From contig VZRN01001118.1 in NCBI GenBank assembly GCA_013397935.1, positions 82,351 through 146,350 on the forward strand: 64,000 bases of DNA, read 5' to 3'. The position numbers and the translations under genes were made by a program. The stretch comes from Dasyornis broadbenti. Its lineage: Eukaryota; Chordata; Aves; Passeriformes; Dasyornithidae. The notes beneath the pieces are model-generated. The model was not told where the DNA came from and did no database searches. It saw only the letters and a list, made by a program, of their open reading frames with translations. Below, piece by piece: positions 13,501-26,500 of the stretch. The stretch's first letter is position 1. Each line of letters begins with the position of its first letter.

Positions 13501-14656
13501 AAAGGCAGGGAGACACTTCCACTTCCTTGAGCTGCCTCAACACAAGAGTATTAGGATGAAGCAATCTCTGCCAGCTGTAGGTTTTCATGACTGCCCTTTA
13601 CACCAGCACGTCATGCATTAAATGTGAACAAGTGTCCTGCTGGAGGACCTGGCTTCCCAGATTCTTTTCTCCATTTCATGCTTTAGAGCTGCATGAAAAC
13701 TTCCAGCTCCTTTAATAACCCTGCCAGGATAAAGTGGGACAGCCTGCAGATGCACCATGTGTGCGTCTGGGAACCAAAAGATGCAAGGAGCTGAGCTCTG
13801 TTTGTGGCCCATTATCTACAGTTGTCATGACAGCTTGGAGGCAGCAGCTGTATCAACACATTGGGACATAAATTTGTCAAATGGATTAGTGGCAAGTGAA
13901 TAACATATGGGCAGTACCTTCCAACACCCACATCTGGCATTTCTCAGGGGTGTTGCACTTCAAAGGGAAGCCAGCATTTTATTTTCCCTGATTGATTCCT
14001 GGTAAGGTTCATCTGAGTCTTGCAAATAGCCATAAAATTGTTGGCAGATCACATTGGTGCAGTCCCTGAAATATGCCAGCTGCTTCTTTCCAGCTTAGAT
14101 TTCTCCCAGCTATGGGCAGAGATGGAGTAGAAGCCACATTTAGTCCTCGAGTGTCTTTGGGTGTGTGGCTAAACACGGGCAGACTGTGTGTCTGGGTTCG
14201 GGGGGAATTGTATCTTTTGTCATGTTTTGTTCCTACACTGCTCTGATTCCAGTCTTCCTGTTCCACACATGGCCTATGAGCAAAACACTATGGATAGTTA
14301 GAGGGGGTGATCTTTGGTTTGCCTTGCTCCCACCCTTCCACCCAAAGAGGGGGAAGAGGAACTACCTGAAAAACAAGCTCAGTTCATTCTGCATCAGCTT
14401 AGTTCACCTGGCCTCTCAGTAGAAAGGCTTTTGTCACAGCAGAGCTGTACTTGGCTGCAGTTGTAGATGTGCTGGGGCTTTTTTTAAGGTTGGGGGCTTG
14501 GTGCTATCTCCCATGTCCAGATTTCTGTATTAAAATGGTCCCAAGTAGTCAGTATGGTTCTCACTGGTAGTATTACTGGTGGTAACACTACAAGGAGTGT
14601 TTGATTGCCAGTCACTGTTGAAAGGTCACACTTTCTGTGTCAATGCTTCTCTCCAG
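10599..14656 (+). other. TMEM86A intron 2
   Basis: A 4.06 kb intron in phase 1, running from GTGAGT at 10599 to a CTCTCCAG acceptor ending at 14656. I saw no clear interspersed repeat and no exon inside it. The section 13040-13620 is pyrimidine-rich with short open frames on both strands, but none resembles a known protein. Confidence 0.85.
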
Positions 14657-15084
14657 GTTTGCTGATGTTCGCCATCACACACATTCTGTACTCTTCAGCC
14701 TTTGGCATGAAGCCTTTGGACCTCAAAGCTGGCTTGCTGATGGGTGTAGTTTCCAGTTCCTGCTATGCCTTCCTGTACTCCTACCTCTCAGGCCCGTTCA
14801 CCTACCTGGTGGCCGTCTACATCGCGCTGATCGGCTTCATGGGCTGGCGGGCGATGGCAGGCGTGCAGCTGTGCAACGACCTGTGGACGTGGACCAAGCT
14901 GTCAGCCTGTGTAGGCGCCATGCTCTTCATGGTGTCCGACCTCACCATTGCGCTCAACGAGTTCTGCTTCCCCGTGCCCTACTCGCGCTTCATCATCATG
15001 GCCACGTACTACGCAGCCCAGATGCTGATTGCACTGTCGGCTGTAGAGACCAGAGATGAAGAAGACTTCAGGAAGAGGAGCTAG
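14657..15084 (+). CDS. TMEM86A: TMEM86A terminal coding exon, C-terminal half
   Basis: The first two bases complete the Gly codon split by intron 2. Then 141 codons follow, from LLMFAITHILYSSAFGMKPL to EEDFRKRS, and a TAG stop at 15082-15084. Five or so hydrophobic segments are visible, including the FTYLVAVYIALIGFMGWRAM region and MLFMVSDLTIAL. The last holds the second conserved aspartate (SDLTIA) of the YhhN family, paired with GDAFL in exon 2. The two exons give 230 residues, close to the usual length of about 240 once the short first exon is added. The exon is GC-rich, with many CpGs from 14800 to 15050, unlike the AT-rich flanks. Overlapping open frames in other registers here are shadows of this exon. 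No frameshift or stop is seen, so the gene looks functional. Confidence 0.95.
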
Positions 15085-18000
15085 GTGGAGTGCCAATAGT
15101 CTGTGAACACATGGGTTATATCTCAGGTGCTGTAGCTGCATTCACCCCTGAGAGAGATCTCCATTTCTCTAGGCACACTGGTGATGTTGATTTTGCTTCT
15201 TTGAAGCATTACCTTTGGGAATTACTTTTTTTTTCAATGGCTTTCTCTGAATACAGCTTACTTCAGTGTGGAGTCCGCATCAGAAAGCTTAGACTGTCCC
15301 TGCAGTAGTTACTCATTCAACTTTTCCTCCTTGGAAGTGCTGTACTACTGTATTTTACTTGTTAGTCTTGAAACTGATGCTGAACATCTGGGAAGAGGAG
15401 GGCTGGTGGAGGAGGTTTGGCCATGCAACGTGCTAAAAGGCTTGCTCTCAGTTGTAGGCAGACAGGCACAGATCTCTGCGAAAGTCCTAGGGTAAAAATT
15501 AATTTAACCAATGTTTGTCTCTTCATGTGCATTACAAACTCAGTATGCAAAGTGGAGCTATTCCTCTGCTGAAAGGAAGCTTAAAGGGAGAGTAAAACCA
15601 GCATGTCCAGCTGGGAGCTGAATGTTGGAGTCAATGGCAGCATGTGGGGCAGTACCCAGCAGAACCAGCATGAAAGCAAAACCCCAAGCTGAGGGCAGAG
15701 CAAGAGGTGTGCTAGCAGTGCTGTGTGCTTTGATCGCAGTGATCACTGCTCCAGCGCAGGTCTCTAGGTGCTGCATGTGGCAGAACTGCAGAGAGCAGGA
15801 GTTTGGTGGGATTTCAGGGACATCGCGGTAGCCAGGCCGCAATGCTGTCCCTCACCACGTGCACACGGTTACGTGGTGCCTGCAGCCACCAGTGAGATGT
15901 GATGGGCACATGAGGAACTTCGATTTTTATAGCAGAACTTACTCATTGTGTCTTAGCCAGTGTATGCCCTGATTATCCTTAGTATGGCAGACAGGCATCT
16001 AACCTTTATGCCTTTCTTCCCCAGTGTCCTAACAAGTAATATTCTGTGTATTCATTAAGTTTTAGTGCACTTTCAGTAGTACTTTTAATACTGCTGCCTG
16101 CAGTATCCCAAATCTTTGCGTGAGCATTTCCTGTGGTCAAGACCCTGATTTTGGATGTAGATTGTCGTGTTTTGCCAACTGGTGGTAAATGATCCTCTTT
16201 GCACCACTTCTTTTTTTTTTTTCAGAAAGCCCCCTTTCAGCAGAGCTTCCTGCAAAGCATTGTCCTTTGTGTTCAAAACGCCTGCCACTGCCTTCTCAAG
16301 TTCGCATGGACACACACAGAAGCCTGCTAGCTTTTCCCTTGTGTTGAGAGGTGCTGAGTGGGTCTCCTGCTCCTCTCCAGCCTCGCCTGGTGTGCCTGGC
16401 GGGGAACAGGCATTGCCTCCCCATGACTTCTCCATCAGTTCAAATGCAGCCAGTATTACAGAAATCTAGGTTAACCACCCTGACCCCATGGAGGCATCTG
16501 CTGCTTTTCAGACAAGGATCAGAAAGGTCAGCTGCATTATGGAGAGGGAAAGCACTGTAGGTAGCACAGCCCTGTGTAATCTCTTCCCTTTAATGCTGTT
16601 GTGTAATACTGTCAGTATTCGTTCACTGGTGCATTGGGCCTGCCTGGAGTAAACAGCTAAGGGAATTTAGAGCCATAAACCATCTTCATTCATCAGCATT
16701 GTTTATCTCCTGGCCACAGATTGAACCCTGCAGTATAGCTCTCTGCAGATGTCACCTGCTGTTACTCAGCTTGGCTGTTTGCAAATCAACTCCTGCAACA
16801 GACTGACCCAGCTAAGAGGAAATCCAAGCATTTGGGGTGAACCCCACCATCCTCCCAGCGTGTGAGCAAACTGCACACTGCAGTCTTTGAGTCTCAGCTC
16901 CTTGGCACGGGTCAGTCCAGCACACTCAGTCCTTAGCTGGCAGTTCTTCAGAGGAGACACCCCACATCCTGAGCTTCCCTTTGCTTTGAGGGAAATGCTT
17001 GTGTGATAAAGTAAGCTTTATTTAAAAGTCTTGAGTTTTGATTCTCTTTTTTTCCTCTCTAGAAATGAGTAGTCGTCAACTTCCTGAAAACAACTGAGTT
17101 GCTTTTCTGTTGCTTTTTCATCTTGGCTTGCTTTGCTCTGCTGTTCTACCATCAGCCACTGGATACTTGCAGAAAAGAGTCTTAATGTGTTATTAGGAGG
17201 CCTCTCCACTGGCCATCAGAAGTGCAGTTTCTGGTGGCAGAAGTCTCTGGGTGGGACAGCAGAAACTAGTGCAGCCCAAGTGGGCTGTTGTTCCCTTGCT
17301 GTCCTGGAGCAGGTCACCTGGAATGACCTGGCTGGGACACATTGGCCAGTCAGTGACTCCGTCCCAGTGCTGCAAGAGCTTCAGCCTTCCCAGGAATATG
17401 AGGGAGAGCCCTCAGTGTACAAAGAAGGAGAGTCCTGGCTGGCTTGGAGGTTTGCCGGCAAAGACTCATAATCTTCAAAAATCTCTGTCTGGCTCTGCAC
17501 TCCTCTTTCTAATCCATATTACTTGAATGAGACCATTTTCCTGGAGGCTCTTTCCTGCTGGGAAGAGACCAGCTGCTGTGGACAGTGGACACAATTCTGA
17601 GATGCCTAAATCCTGACAAATACTAAGCAGTTGCTGGCAGTCTGTTAAATAACTTTTCTTGGGATTAAAACTCTTCACTCAGCCCTAGTGAGGGCAATCT
17701 TCACTTCGAAATAGAGGAAACAAGGTGTTCAAATGTAACAAATGGTGTTATTGTCTGTGGCACTCTCCTTGTGTACCTTCCTGGTGCCTCTTTGCACTGT
17801 AAAACTGTGAGGTCTGATCCATTCTTCTCCTTTTCAGGAGTACAGTCTTTGAGAAGCACCCAGTCTTTGGCCTAGTAACATTACAGAGGGAATGAAGCCT
17901 CCCAAGGGGCGTAGTGTTCCTGACCCCAGGAGTAGCAGCTCCTCTTATTGCTAAGTAGGGAGGCTTTCTTTTCACACTGCTGTATCCAAATATCCTTCTG

Positions 18001-18734
18001 CAATTGCTGTCTATGGTCACTTGAGCTTACACACGTGGTCCGGTTACTTTCTGTAGTTATCACCCTCTTGGAGATCCTTTGGCTCTTTATTGGTACATAT
18101 AAAGATGCAGCACGTTTACTTCAGCCTCCTTCTGTAGGCAGATCTGCCTTGCACAGAACTCCGAGGGTCAGTCAGAGAAGTGATGCTAATTGCAATTTGT
18201 TTGTAAAAGCTAGTAATGCTTCTGGGCTGTGTCACAGAGTGGTGCTCATGTAGAAATGGCAGGTCAAGAACAAAGCCAGAGGATTTTACCAGCTTTACTC
18301 TTTCTCTGTTTCTGCTGGCTACTTACTCCTCCATATTGAGGCATCTGTAAGAATGATTGGTTTAAGAATTACTCCAACATGGCTTTTGAGTATGTTGCTG
18401 AAGGTTTCATGTTGAAATCAATGGAGGAGGAACTGTGCAAAGTTTTTAGTGGCCCTTCAAAGTTTTCCAGTCCTGTAGTTTGACAGTAACACCTGCATTT
18501 TCAGCTTGCTATCATGGCAATTTTGGGAGCTGTTCTGGAAGAAGCAGATGAAAGCAAACAGCAACTGTACAGCTCAATGGAAGGTGCCTCTTTCTCTTTG
18601 CTTGGTTTCTGGATACAGACAGGGGCTCTTTCAAGCAGAGGCATCATAACTGTGTTCTTGGAAGACGATGGGAAGTTGCTGACTTCTCATGACAGAAGCC
18701 CTCCTCGGTAAGCTTCCTGCCTTTTATCCATGCT
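15085..18734 (+). other. TMEM86A 3' UTR and downstream flank
   Basis: No further exon was recognised. The terminal exon should continue here as 3' UTR, but the end is uncertain. I saw no AATAAA close to the stop. An ATTAAA at about 17664, roughly 2.6 kb downstream, is a possible polyadenylation signal. Open frames on both strands, such as those at 16085-16470, resemble no family known to me. Confidence 0.45.
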
Positions 18735-18965
18735 CGCTCCTTTTGTAGGCTTGTGTAAGTCACTTAAATTTTCTGGGGCCAGGTCCACATCTGGTATATG
18801 AGGGCCATTGCTATGCCAAGTTATCACAGCAGGGGACCAGGCCCTCACCCCATTCTAAAATGGAGATATTAACCCTTATCTACCTCACAAGGATGGTGTG
18901 AGGATTGATGCTTATACAGCACTTCAAAGATGTAAAGTGCTATGTAAGTCTCAAGTATTATCCAA
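18735..18965 (+). repeat. MIR-like ancient SINE relic
   Basis: The strand reads 'gtaagtcacttaaattttct', later 'aaaatggagatattaa', 'ctacctcacaaggatggtgt', 'gaggattgatg' and 'aaagtgctatgtaa'. These follow the order and wording of the mammalian and amniote MIR core-SINE and tail. About 75 bases between the first two blocks do not match the consensus I remember and may be an insertion or a lineage variant. Confidence 0.7.
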
Positions 18966-21900
18966 CTTGAGTGTTAAAATTGCTTTTAGGGATCTGCAGG
19001 ACTTCTCTTAAGGATGGAATGTGTGACTGCCTTTTCAATTTGCATCAGCTGGAAAACAAATGCAAATATTTATTCATGCTGGTTAATGGGATGGGCTCAG
19101 CTGCACTTGAACTCTGAGGAAGATTTAGCTTAAAGATCTAAACTCTCTAATTTCAGTTTTGCAAATGGTTTTTAGTTCTTCTAAAAGTGTCAACCAAATT
19201 TTTAGATGTGAACCTTGCATCCAAATTTTGTAGTCTGGTCTTGTCCCTGGCTGTTAGCTAGAGTAAGTACAATCCAGCCGAAACAGAGCGCCTCACAGTC
19301 TGCTATGGCTGTTGAAAAAACTGGAACAGAAAATGAAGTCATTCTGTTCAACCTTCAGTCTGCAGAAGGTCAGCTGGGTTCCATGAGACAACTTGCAAAG
19401 GGATCTTTAATTTCTGTGACTGTAAGTTTACTGGCTTTAAAATCAGCAGAGAGGGAAAGCCTTGATGGAATCAATAAGGTCAGCACATCCTTCTTGAATT
19501 ACTTTCTTTTCACCTGTATCAAGAAACAGCTAGTTTTGTAGCAAATGAAGTGCTTGTACCACCAGTCCTATGGCCCAGAACAAAAGTTGATCTAGAAATA
19601 CAGCTCTCAACCATCACCATATTCTCAACTAGGATAAAAATGCCACTGTTCACTGATTTAAATCTGGACCACAGCTAGAAACTACTTCGTTCTTGTGGCA
19701 CTAGCTGCTGTACAAACACAAATGAAGGCAAGGAATTACACACCAAGGAATGTGAGCTGTGTACATGTGAAATGGACCATAATTTTGAAGCAGCTGCAGT
19801 AAAATCTTAATATGAACTCAGAAGCAAACACAATGCAAATTTTTATGGTTTCTTTAAAATATTTGATGGGTTTTCATTTTCTTAGTTTGATAAAGATTTT
19901 CTTAACATTATTTTATTTTTGCTCTTACTGTAAAGAATAAAAATATATGACTCTAGACAGACTACAAATGAAAAAAAGGTGGCCAGTTGGCAGGAATGCC
20001 AAAACTTCTGTGGCTTGTATTGTTTCTGTGGTGACACTATGCTGCTGTTGGGTGAGCTACTGGAGTGGTGTGGTGGCTCAAAAGTGAGGCTGAAGCACAG
20101 GATGCAGGGGTTGAGCCACCAAGACTTCAGTGGGAGCATGACTGGGCCAATTTGGATCAGTCAGAAGACAGAGCATCAGGAAATAAAAGACACCTTTTCC
20201 TGACAGAAGAAAAGCAAGAAACCAAAACCAGCCCATTGGGTGATGGTGCTGAATCACTGCAAACATATTTATCTAGACCCTATTGGTGCAGGTTCCTGCT
20301 GGACCAAGCCTTGCTCCTAATTCAGCTGGGGAGGCTTGCTCCAAGCCTATGGTGCTGGCAGGGTCAGGCCAGCAGAATCTGAAGCTTTGTTAAATAAGAC
20401 TCAAAACCAGAAAACAACAATAAAAACAAGGATAAAACCCCAAAACCACCAAAAAACCAGGAGGAAAAAGCAAATGCCACTGGGTAAGTTGCAGTTCTGC
20501 CTGCCTGAGAATGCAGAGTGGCTGGTCTGTCCTGAACATTAATCTCTGTGTCTTGTCTCTTGCTCCAGCCCCTCTCCCACACATTCCAGGCAGACTGAAC
20601 TGAAAGATGTGACTCAGTCAGCTGCTCTCTTCTGGGGAGTCAAGCATTTTGCCATGTCTGAAAGTCTCTAGCACTTACTCTCTTTACTGTGATTGTAAAG
20701 GTCGCCACATACAGTACAGCCACTTGATCTGGGATCTTTTCTTAACACATTTTTATGCTGATTTTACTATTATAATTCTTTGTTTGGAATGTATTTTTTT
20801 TTCTCATTTCTTCTGTGTGTAACAGCAATTAAAGATATTAATTTACTGAGTATTTTTACTGTGCAGATACAATGTCTCCTTGCTCATTTTCTGGTTTTGT
20901 CACTGTTTCAGCATGGAATATGAGGTCCCTCTCAGGTGGGCAGCTTTGTGCCACTGTTATACCCTCCAGCATAATTTGTGCTGGAGCTGCTCAGTGCCCC
21001 ACAGAACCTGATTGTCACAGTCAGCCACAGCATTCCTACCTGGGGAACCCTGAAAAACAACCATATGCACTCCACAGAGCACATCCCACACAAACCAACC
21101 AGGCACCTGGCTGGTGTCACACCACATCCTGGGTGCCCTGGGAGGCCAATCTCTGGAGCAAGTTTGCTCCTTGCTGCTCCAGCCAGTCCTACATACAAAG
21201 GCCATTTGTCCACACTTCCAGGGAAAAGGCAGCTTGCTGCACAGGGCTGCTCCAGGAAGACCGCTCACTGCCAGGGAGTCCCAGACAAATAGCCAAATCT
21301 CTCTCTCCCTTCGCCCCAGAAAAAATTTCCTGAAGGAAAAAAGTACAATAGTCTGCACACTTTTCTCTGGTTGGGGATCTGATGCCAGATTCTTCAGCTG
21401 TTTGATGCAGTGGCACAGATATTTTGTTTCATTAATCCTGAACCAGGCCATCTGTCACCAGTGGAACAGGTTTCAAGGACTTATAGCATAGAGACAGTGT
21501 ATGTAAGTGCTTCCAGTCCATTAAATGGATCTGCTTGGAGGCTTAATGGAGACTCCTTCATACTCCCCTTCTGAAGTGGAATGGTTCTTGATGTGAGAAT
21601 CAGTACCAGGCAGAAATGCAACCAAATTCTTTTCGAGGCAGCCTAAAGGGCTTAACAGCAGGCAAAAGTGGGTGATTCTTTCCTCTTCCTTTTATTTGGT
21701 CTTTTACAATTCCTTTCAAAAACTTAGAGGCCTGCTGGGAGGAGCATCCTGTTTCCTCATACCTCCTTCCTAGCTCCAGCTGGAACAAAAGTGATACAAT
21801 ATTCTCAGACTGAGTGTGTCTGAGTGGCTGGCCACGGCTGTATTTTTATTCCACGACTAGCTCCTGGAAGCTTTTTGTCTAAATTAAAAGAACCAGCACC

Positions 21901-23028
21901 AATGTATGTATATTTGTATTGATCTTCTTCTAAGTCTGTTCAGTGGTTCAGATATTCTGTAATCTCTTACCTAGTCTTGGCCACCAGCAGTGAAGTTCCT
22001 GCACCTTCTGTGGCCAGCTCTTTCACAACAGGATTCCCTTATTTGCAAATCTCTGTTTACTTTCTTGGTGTTGTAAGGATTTAAGTATTTCAGATTTATG
22101 GCTTCCTCTGTGTTTTTATTCAATCTAACATAAGGAAGCTTGAATATCATGGAGCTCCTGCTGGACTACCTGGAGAAAAGGAGGCAGAATCCAAGTTCAA
22201 GAATCTCTTGAACTCAGAAGCAGGATTCTCTTCAATCTTTGGCTCCTTTTATTACCATTTAGATACATTAGCAGAGGGTATTAGAGATATCACCTTTAAC
22301 ATGCACCTTACTGTCCAAAATCAGAGGGAAGGAAGAAGGAAACAGCAGAAGTGTCCCTGCTGAGCAGAAGCCCCATTCTGCCACCTGGTGTAACTGACCT
22401 TCACAGAAGCCAAGGGCAGCTGCATTTTGAGCCACATGAAGACAAACTACACAGCCACAACAATGCTGCTCTGCATGCCAGACCAGGCACAGCTAGTTCC
22501 GCTAATTATATCATGTGTTTCGACTTCTGCGAACTTCCTGTCCCTGTGTCCATCTTTTTCTTAAGGAAAAGGAGTAAGTGCTGTAATTAGTGCAATCAAC
22601 CCTGTGTTTTGAGTGCAAGTCTTGCAAAGTTATGGTTAAAAAGCTTTATAAAATTTTTAAAGCTTCTAAAGCTCTATAAGGCTTTCCACTGTAGAAAGGA
22701 AAAAGTTGTCTGGTCACAGTTTTCGTAGGAAGTGACAGTTCAAATTTAGGGAGTTCTTATTTTTACTACCATTTCCCCTTGTTCAGTTCAGCACTGTTCT
22801 GAATAATTCACTTTGGGTCTAATAGTCATTGTGTTCTCTGCAACCTGCTCCCTCCCAGCCTAAGGAAAATTATATTCACCCAGTGTTAGCTGCTGTGTTT
22901 CATCGAGATGGTGGAATGCCCTACTTGTTTTTGCAAATACTAAGAAAAGGGCTAAAGCTGAGAAACATGGCAAAGCAGAAGAGTGCAATTGTCCTTCCTT
23001 AAAGAAGAGAAATAGAAGAGAATGTAAG
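18966..23028. other. Intergenic stretch, no gene recognised
   Basis: No exon is supported. A 165-codon minus-strand frame at 20957-21451 overlaps equally long frames on the other strand and shows no domain. An A-rich patch at 20396-20475 and an AT-rich patch at 22635-22690 with repeated AAGCTTTA-like units are low-complexity. No remnant of the decayed Ig/FN3 gene was recognised here. Confidence 0.5.
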
Positions 23029-23574
23029 TATTGGGTTTGTGTGGACAGGCTTTGGTGGTGGTGGGGGGACTGCTGGGGTGGCTTCTGTGAGAAGCTGCTG
23101 GAAGCTTCCCCGGGTTTGAGTGCCTCTGTGTCAACACTTTTAAGAAGCGGAAAAGAACTGCAACAACAATTGCAGCCAAAGAGAGGAGTGAGAATATGTG
23201 AGAGCAGAGGAAGGAGGGGCAAAGACAAGGTGTCATGAACCGACCAAAGCCCCCATTCCCCATTCACCTGCACCAGTGGGGAGAGGAGGTAAAGAATTTT
23301 GGAGTAAAGTTAAGCCCAGGCAGAAGAGAGGAGTAGGAGAAGGCTGTTTTAAGATTTATTTTTCCTTATCCTACTCTAATTTGATTGGTAATAAATTAAA
23401 TTCCCCAAGTCGAGTGTGTTTTGCCTGTGATGGTAATAGGTAAGTAATCGCCCTGTCCCTACCTTGCTTCATAAACCTTTTGTTAATTTTTTTCTCTCCT
23501 GTCCAGCTGTGGAGGGGTAGTGATAAAATGGCTTTGGTCTGTACCAAGTGTCCAGCTGGGGTAAACCCACTCCA
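23029..23574 (+). mobile_element. Solo ERV-type LTR, internally shortened
   Basis: It starts at 'ttgggtttgtgtgg', runs through 'ggtggcttctgtgagaagct' and an AATAAA within 'gattggtaataaattaaatt', and ends at 'gtccagctggggtaaaccca'. This layout matches an endogenous-retrovirus LTR that I remember as abundant in songbirds and other Neoaves. In that remembered form a long middle section lies between the two conserved ends. Here the middle is very short, suggesting a deletion. No retroviral gene flanks it, so it is a solo LTR. The exact family name is not assigned. Confidence 0.7.
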
Positions 23575-25884
23575 ATATATTAAGAGGAATTGAGACAGAG
23601 GTTTTGTTCCTGTGGAATCATCACAGAAATAAGCTACTCCTGCACAGCTATTCAGATCAGCAGATTTGCTCAGCCCTTAGATCAGTTTTCACTCCTTTCC
23701 CCTAGGACAGCCTGTCACCAGGTAAAGACCATTGAAAGTCTCTAAAAAATGTCACTAGAGAATATCAGCACCTCACTCATACAGTGCTTTTGCAAGCCTC
23801 ATTCCTTAGCCAGGTCTGCTGTAAACAGGCTGCTTTGAATAACTTTGAAGAGGTGTGTTCCTCCTGTAACAGTGCTCATCTCAACAAGCTCTGTGTGGGT
23901 GGGAGGCAGAAGGTAAGTACTACGCAGCAATCAGATCTCCAAGGGGATAGAGAGCTGTTCTTGTGCCCCTTAGGCCTCCCTGCCTTCCCTGACCTGGGTG
24001 AGCAGTGCTGTCAGAATTCCTTGCATCAGCCTGGCTGCCAACCAGAGAAGGCTCCCACTGATTTTATGAACAAGGAAACTGTACTCCAGCTGTGGCTTAA
24101 GGGAGGAGTGTCTCAGGGCGCATGGGAATTGGGACACACGGTAACAACAGGTACAACGGTAACAACAGGAATTATTAGAAAAATGGTAAAGAATTGCTTG
24201 CAGTTTTTTGGGTGTGCAGTCTTCAGAGAAGAAGTGTTGCATATACTGTACACACAAAGATCAGTTTGAAAATCAGAGCAGGAAACCCAATGTGCATATC
24301 CTTTCCCTTTGCTGACCCCCTGTGAGCTACTTCCACATTAGCAGAGAGAACCAAACGCTGGGTGGGGTGTGTTTGTGTGCTCAGCAGTTGTCAGCAGGCT
24401 GTCCAGAAGTAATGATCGCAGACAAAAACAACCTTGAAAGATCTTTCCAAATATAGTCCCTCATTATTGGTGCTGAATCAGTTTCATTTCAAGCTATGCC
24501 TGGCACTGTCTCTCTCATCCCCTTTAAGAGGACACTAACAGGTCTGTAGCACCAGGGCCTGTCTCTAAAAAGTGTTAGTAAAACCTCATCCTATGCACCT
24601 GGAAGTGTCCATGCTCCCACCACCAATTTGAGCCAGCTGGAACCAAGTTCTGTGTTACAACCCAATTTAAAGCTTCACTGTGTGGAAGCTTTAATAAAAC
24701 AGGGAAGGGAGGAAGAAGGGGGAGAGGAAATATCTGATTTTCCTCCTTTTTGTGTCTTGGAAACTCTACTAGCTGTCACACAATGTTGGCAAAATCCTGC
24801 CATTTTACAAAGGAAGAAAACAGATGTACCCAATGCAGTGTCTGTGCAAAAAGAGCACAAAGCTATTGTCAGAGTGCATCTGTGGACTGCTTGGAAGTGC
24901 TGAAGTATGCCATGGATGCAGGGCAAGCCTGGTTAGAGACTGAGAAATGGCCATGTTTGCTTTTGACCCACATCACGATTTCATGAGGCCTGCTGGCCAA
25001 AATAAGCCATTTTAAGGGATGCAATACTGACTTAAAGCAACTGAAGACAAATCTCAGTGACTTTGATGGAAATCAGAGTAGGCTGTTTTCTTGGATATGA
25101 AGGTAAGTTCTTACAATGTGGCCCTTGCAGCTCCAGCATCTACAGACTGAGTAATCTCTTCCTCTACGGACAAGGGTGAGAGCCACAAACTGGCCCAGAG
25201 GAGTGTGATCCACAGTGCCAGTCCCAGCAAGTGCACTTGCCCCGGAAAATAGCAGGGTGTGAACTACACTCAGACATGAAATCTAAGGTTACTCAGCCTG
25301 GAGGGAATCACTCCCAACAAATCACAGTGCCTATAAATCTGGCCTACCATAGATGATCAGCTTGCAGCTACAAGTTGTAGTGGTCATAAGGAGGCAGGTG
25401 CTTCTTGTTGAGATGAGCAACCACTTAGGCTTGGATGTGATGCTAAGGCTGCCCATGACCTAGGGTCACCGGTGGTGGGTGTTGCTGATGAAAGCACAGC
25501 TCAGGTCACAGCTGTTGCTGTGGTTCCTCCATGGGGCCATGAAGCAGGAAGCACAGTCCTTCCTGGGATATTCCATCTTGAAGTCAAAACGCTGCTGAGG
25601 ACAATCAGTGTGGGCTGCTTCCCACCACACACAAAAACATGCAAACAACAGGGCCAGCACCATCAACACAGAGAGTCTTCTCCTGCATGAGTACTAATTT
25701 TAAAGAGCTTGGTTATGACATTTCATGACCTGGATCTTACTTCCCCATCAGAGAAAACCCAGGGAGTTAGGAAGAATGAACAATACACAACATTTCTCTT
25801 GGCATCTGACCAGCATACCTATCTCAACATGCAAACAAATACAAACTGAAAAGCAAGAGGGGAAGGAATCGGATCTCATTCTCC
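23575..25884. other. Intergenic stretch, no gene recognised
   Basis: No exon is supported. A 14-base unit, ACGGTAACAACAGG, occurs twice with an 18-base period at 24138-24151 and 24156-24169. A MIR-like phrase 'ccattttacaaaggaagaaa' sits near 24800 but is too short to call. Confidence 0.45.
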
Positions 25885-26060
25885 CATTAATCTGCTATGC
25901 AACTGTAAGCAAGCAATTAATTTCTTTGTTTCTTAGTCTGTAACTAAGGTGTCAGACTTTTGCTCCACAGGGATATATTGATGCCTTCTCACACTAATGC
26001 CATTAAAATGTAAAGTGCTTTCGAATATTTGGCTCCCAAAGCACTTTAGAAACACATGAT
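25885..26060 (+). repeat. Degenerate MIR-like relic
   Basis: The strand contains 'gcaagcaattaatttctttg', 'tcttagtctgtaact' and 'aaatgtaaagtgctttcga', in the order expected of a MIR or L2-tail SINE. Divergence is high and the borders are uncertain. Confidence 0.4.
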
Positions 26061-26239
26061 TAAATTACACCCAGTTATAAAGCAAAGCAGGTGATCTTAT
26101 AGAGGAAGGAATATTGCTCAGCTGGTGTTGCTCTGAGGCATTAATAGTCTACAGAATATTTGGGGAAAATCAAGAGGAGCTACATGTACAGTTTAATGTC
26201 CAGTGTCCACTGCAAATATTCAAGTTTCAGCCTGTATTT

Positions 26240-26500
26240 AAACACATTTCTTGAAGTATTTAATACTGCTTTTTGCATTGACATGAGATCCCATCAGGTA
26301 AATCCCCTGGATTCTAAAGGTAGCACTGTATAGCAAAATTCGTTCATGAGACCTCATTCTCAGAAAAGAGCTTATCTTCTCATTCTCCTTCAGAGTTTTT
26401 CTACCATCTCTGAGGTTTATGCAAATAAACCTTGTGACTTGCCATTTATAATGAAGAATAGGAAACCAGTTCACATCTGTGTCCTGCTGGTCCTGCCTGA
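26240..26500 (-). pseudogene. Ig-domain remnant (last in series)
   Basis: The minus-strand reading gives LRDGRKTLKENEKISSF, then RILLYSATF, then QGIYLM. This is the pattern of an Ig I-set domain: 'dgk.l.e..k' of strands C-C', the hydrophobic E strand, and the 'd.G.Y' motif of strand F with Asp replaced. The frame stays open for the fragment, but the upstream half with the strand B Cys and strand C Trp is blurred. It would be the last domain of the decayed gene. A random match is possible at this length, but order and strand agree with the neighbours. Confidence 0.5.

Noticed and set aside
14637..15141. Long open frames in other registers and on the opposite strand over TMEM86A exon 3
   Set aside because: They are by-products of the GC-rich real exon; the YhhN-family reading in the 14657 frame explains the sequence.
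20957..21451. 165-codon minus-strand open frame
   Set aside because: Overlapping frames of similar length exist on the other strand, codons look random, and no domain or splice signal supports it.
25466..25690. Open frames on both strands tested as a further Ig remnant
   Set aside because: No Cys-Trp-Cys spacing or FN3 landmark could be aligned.
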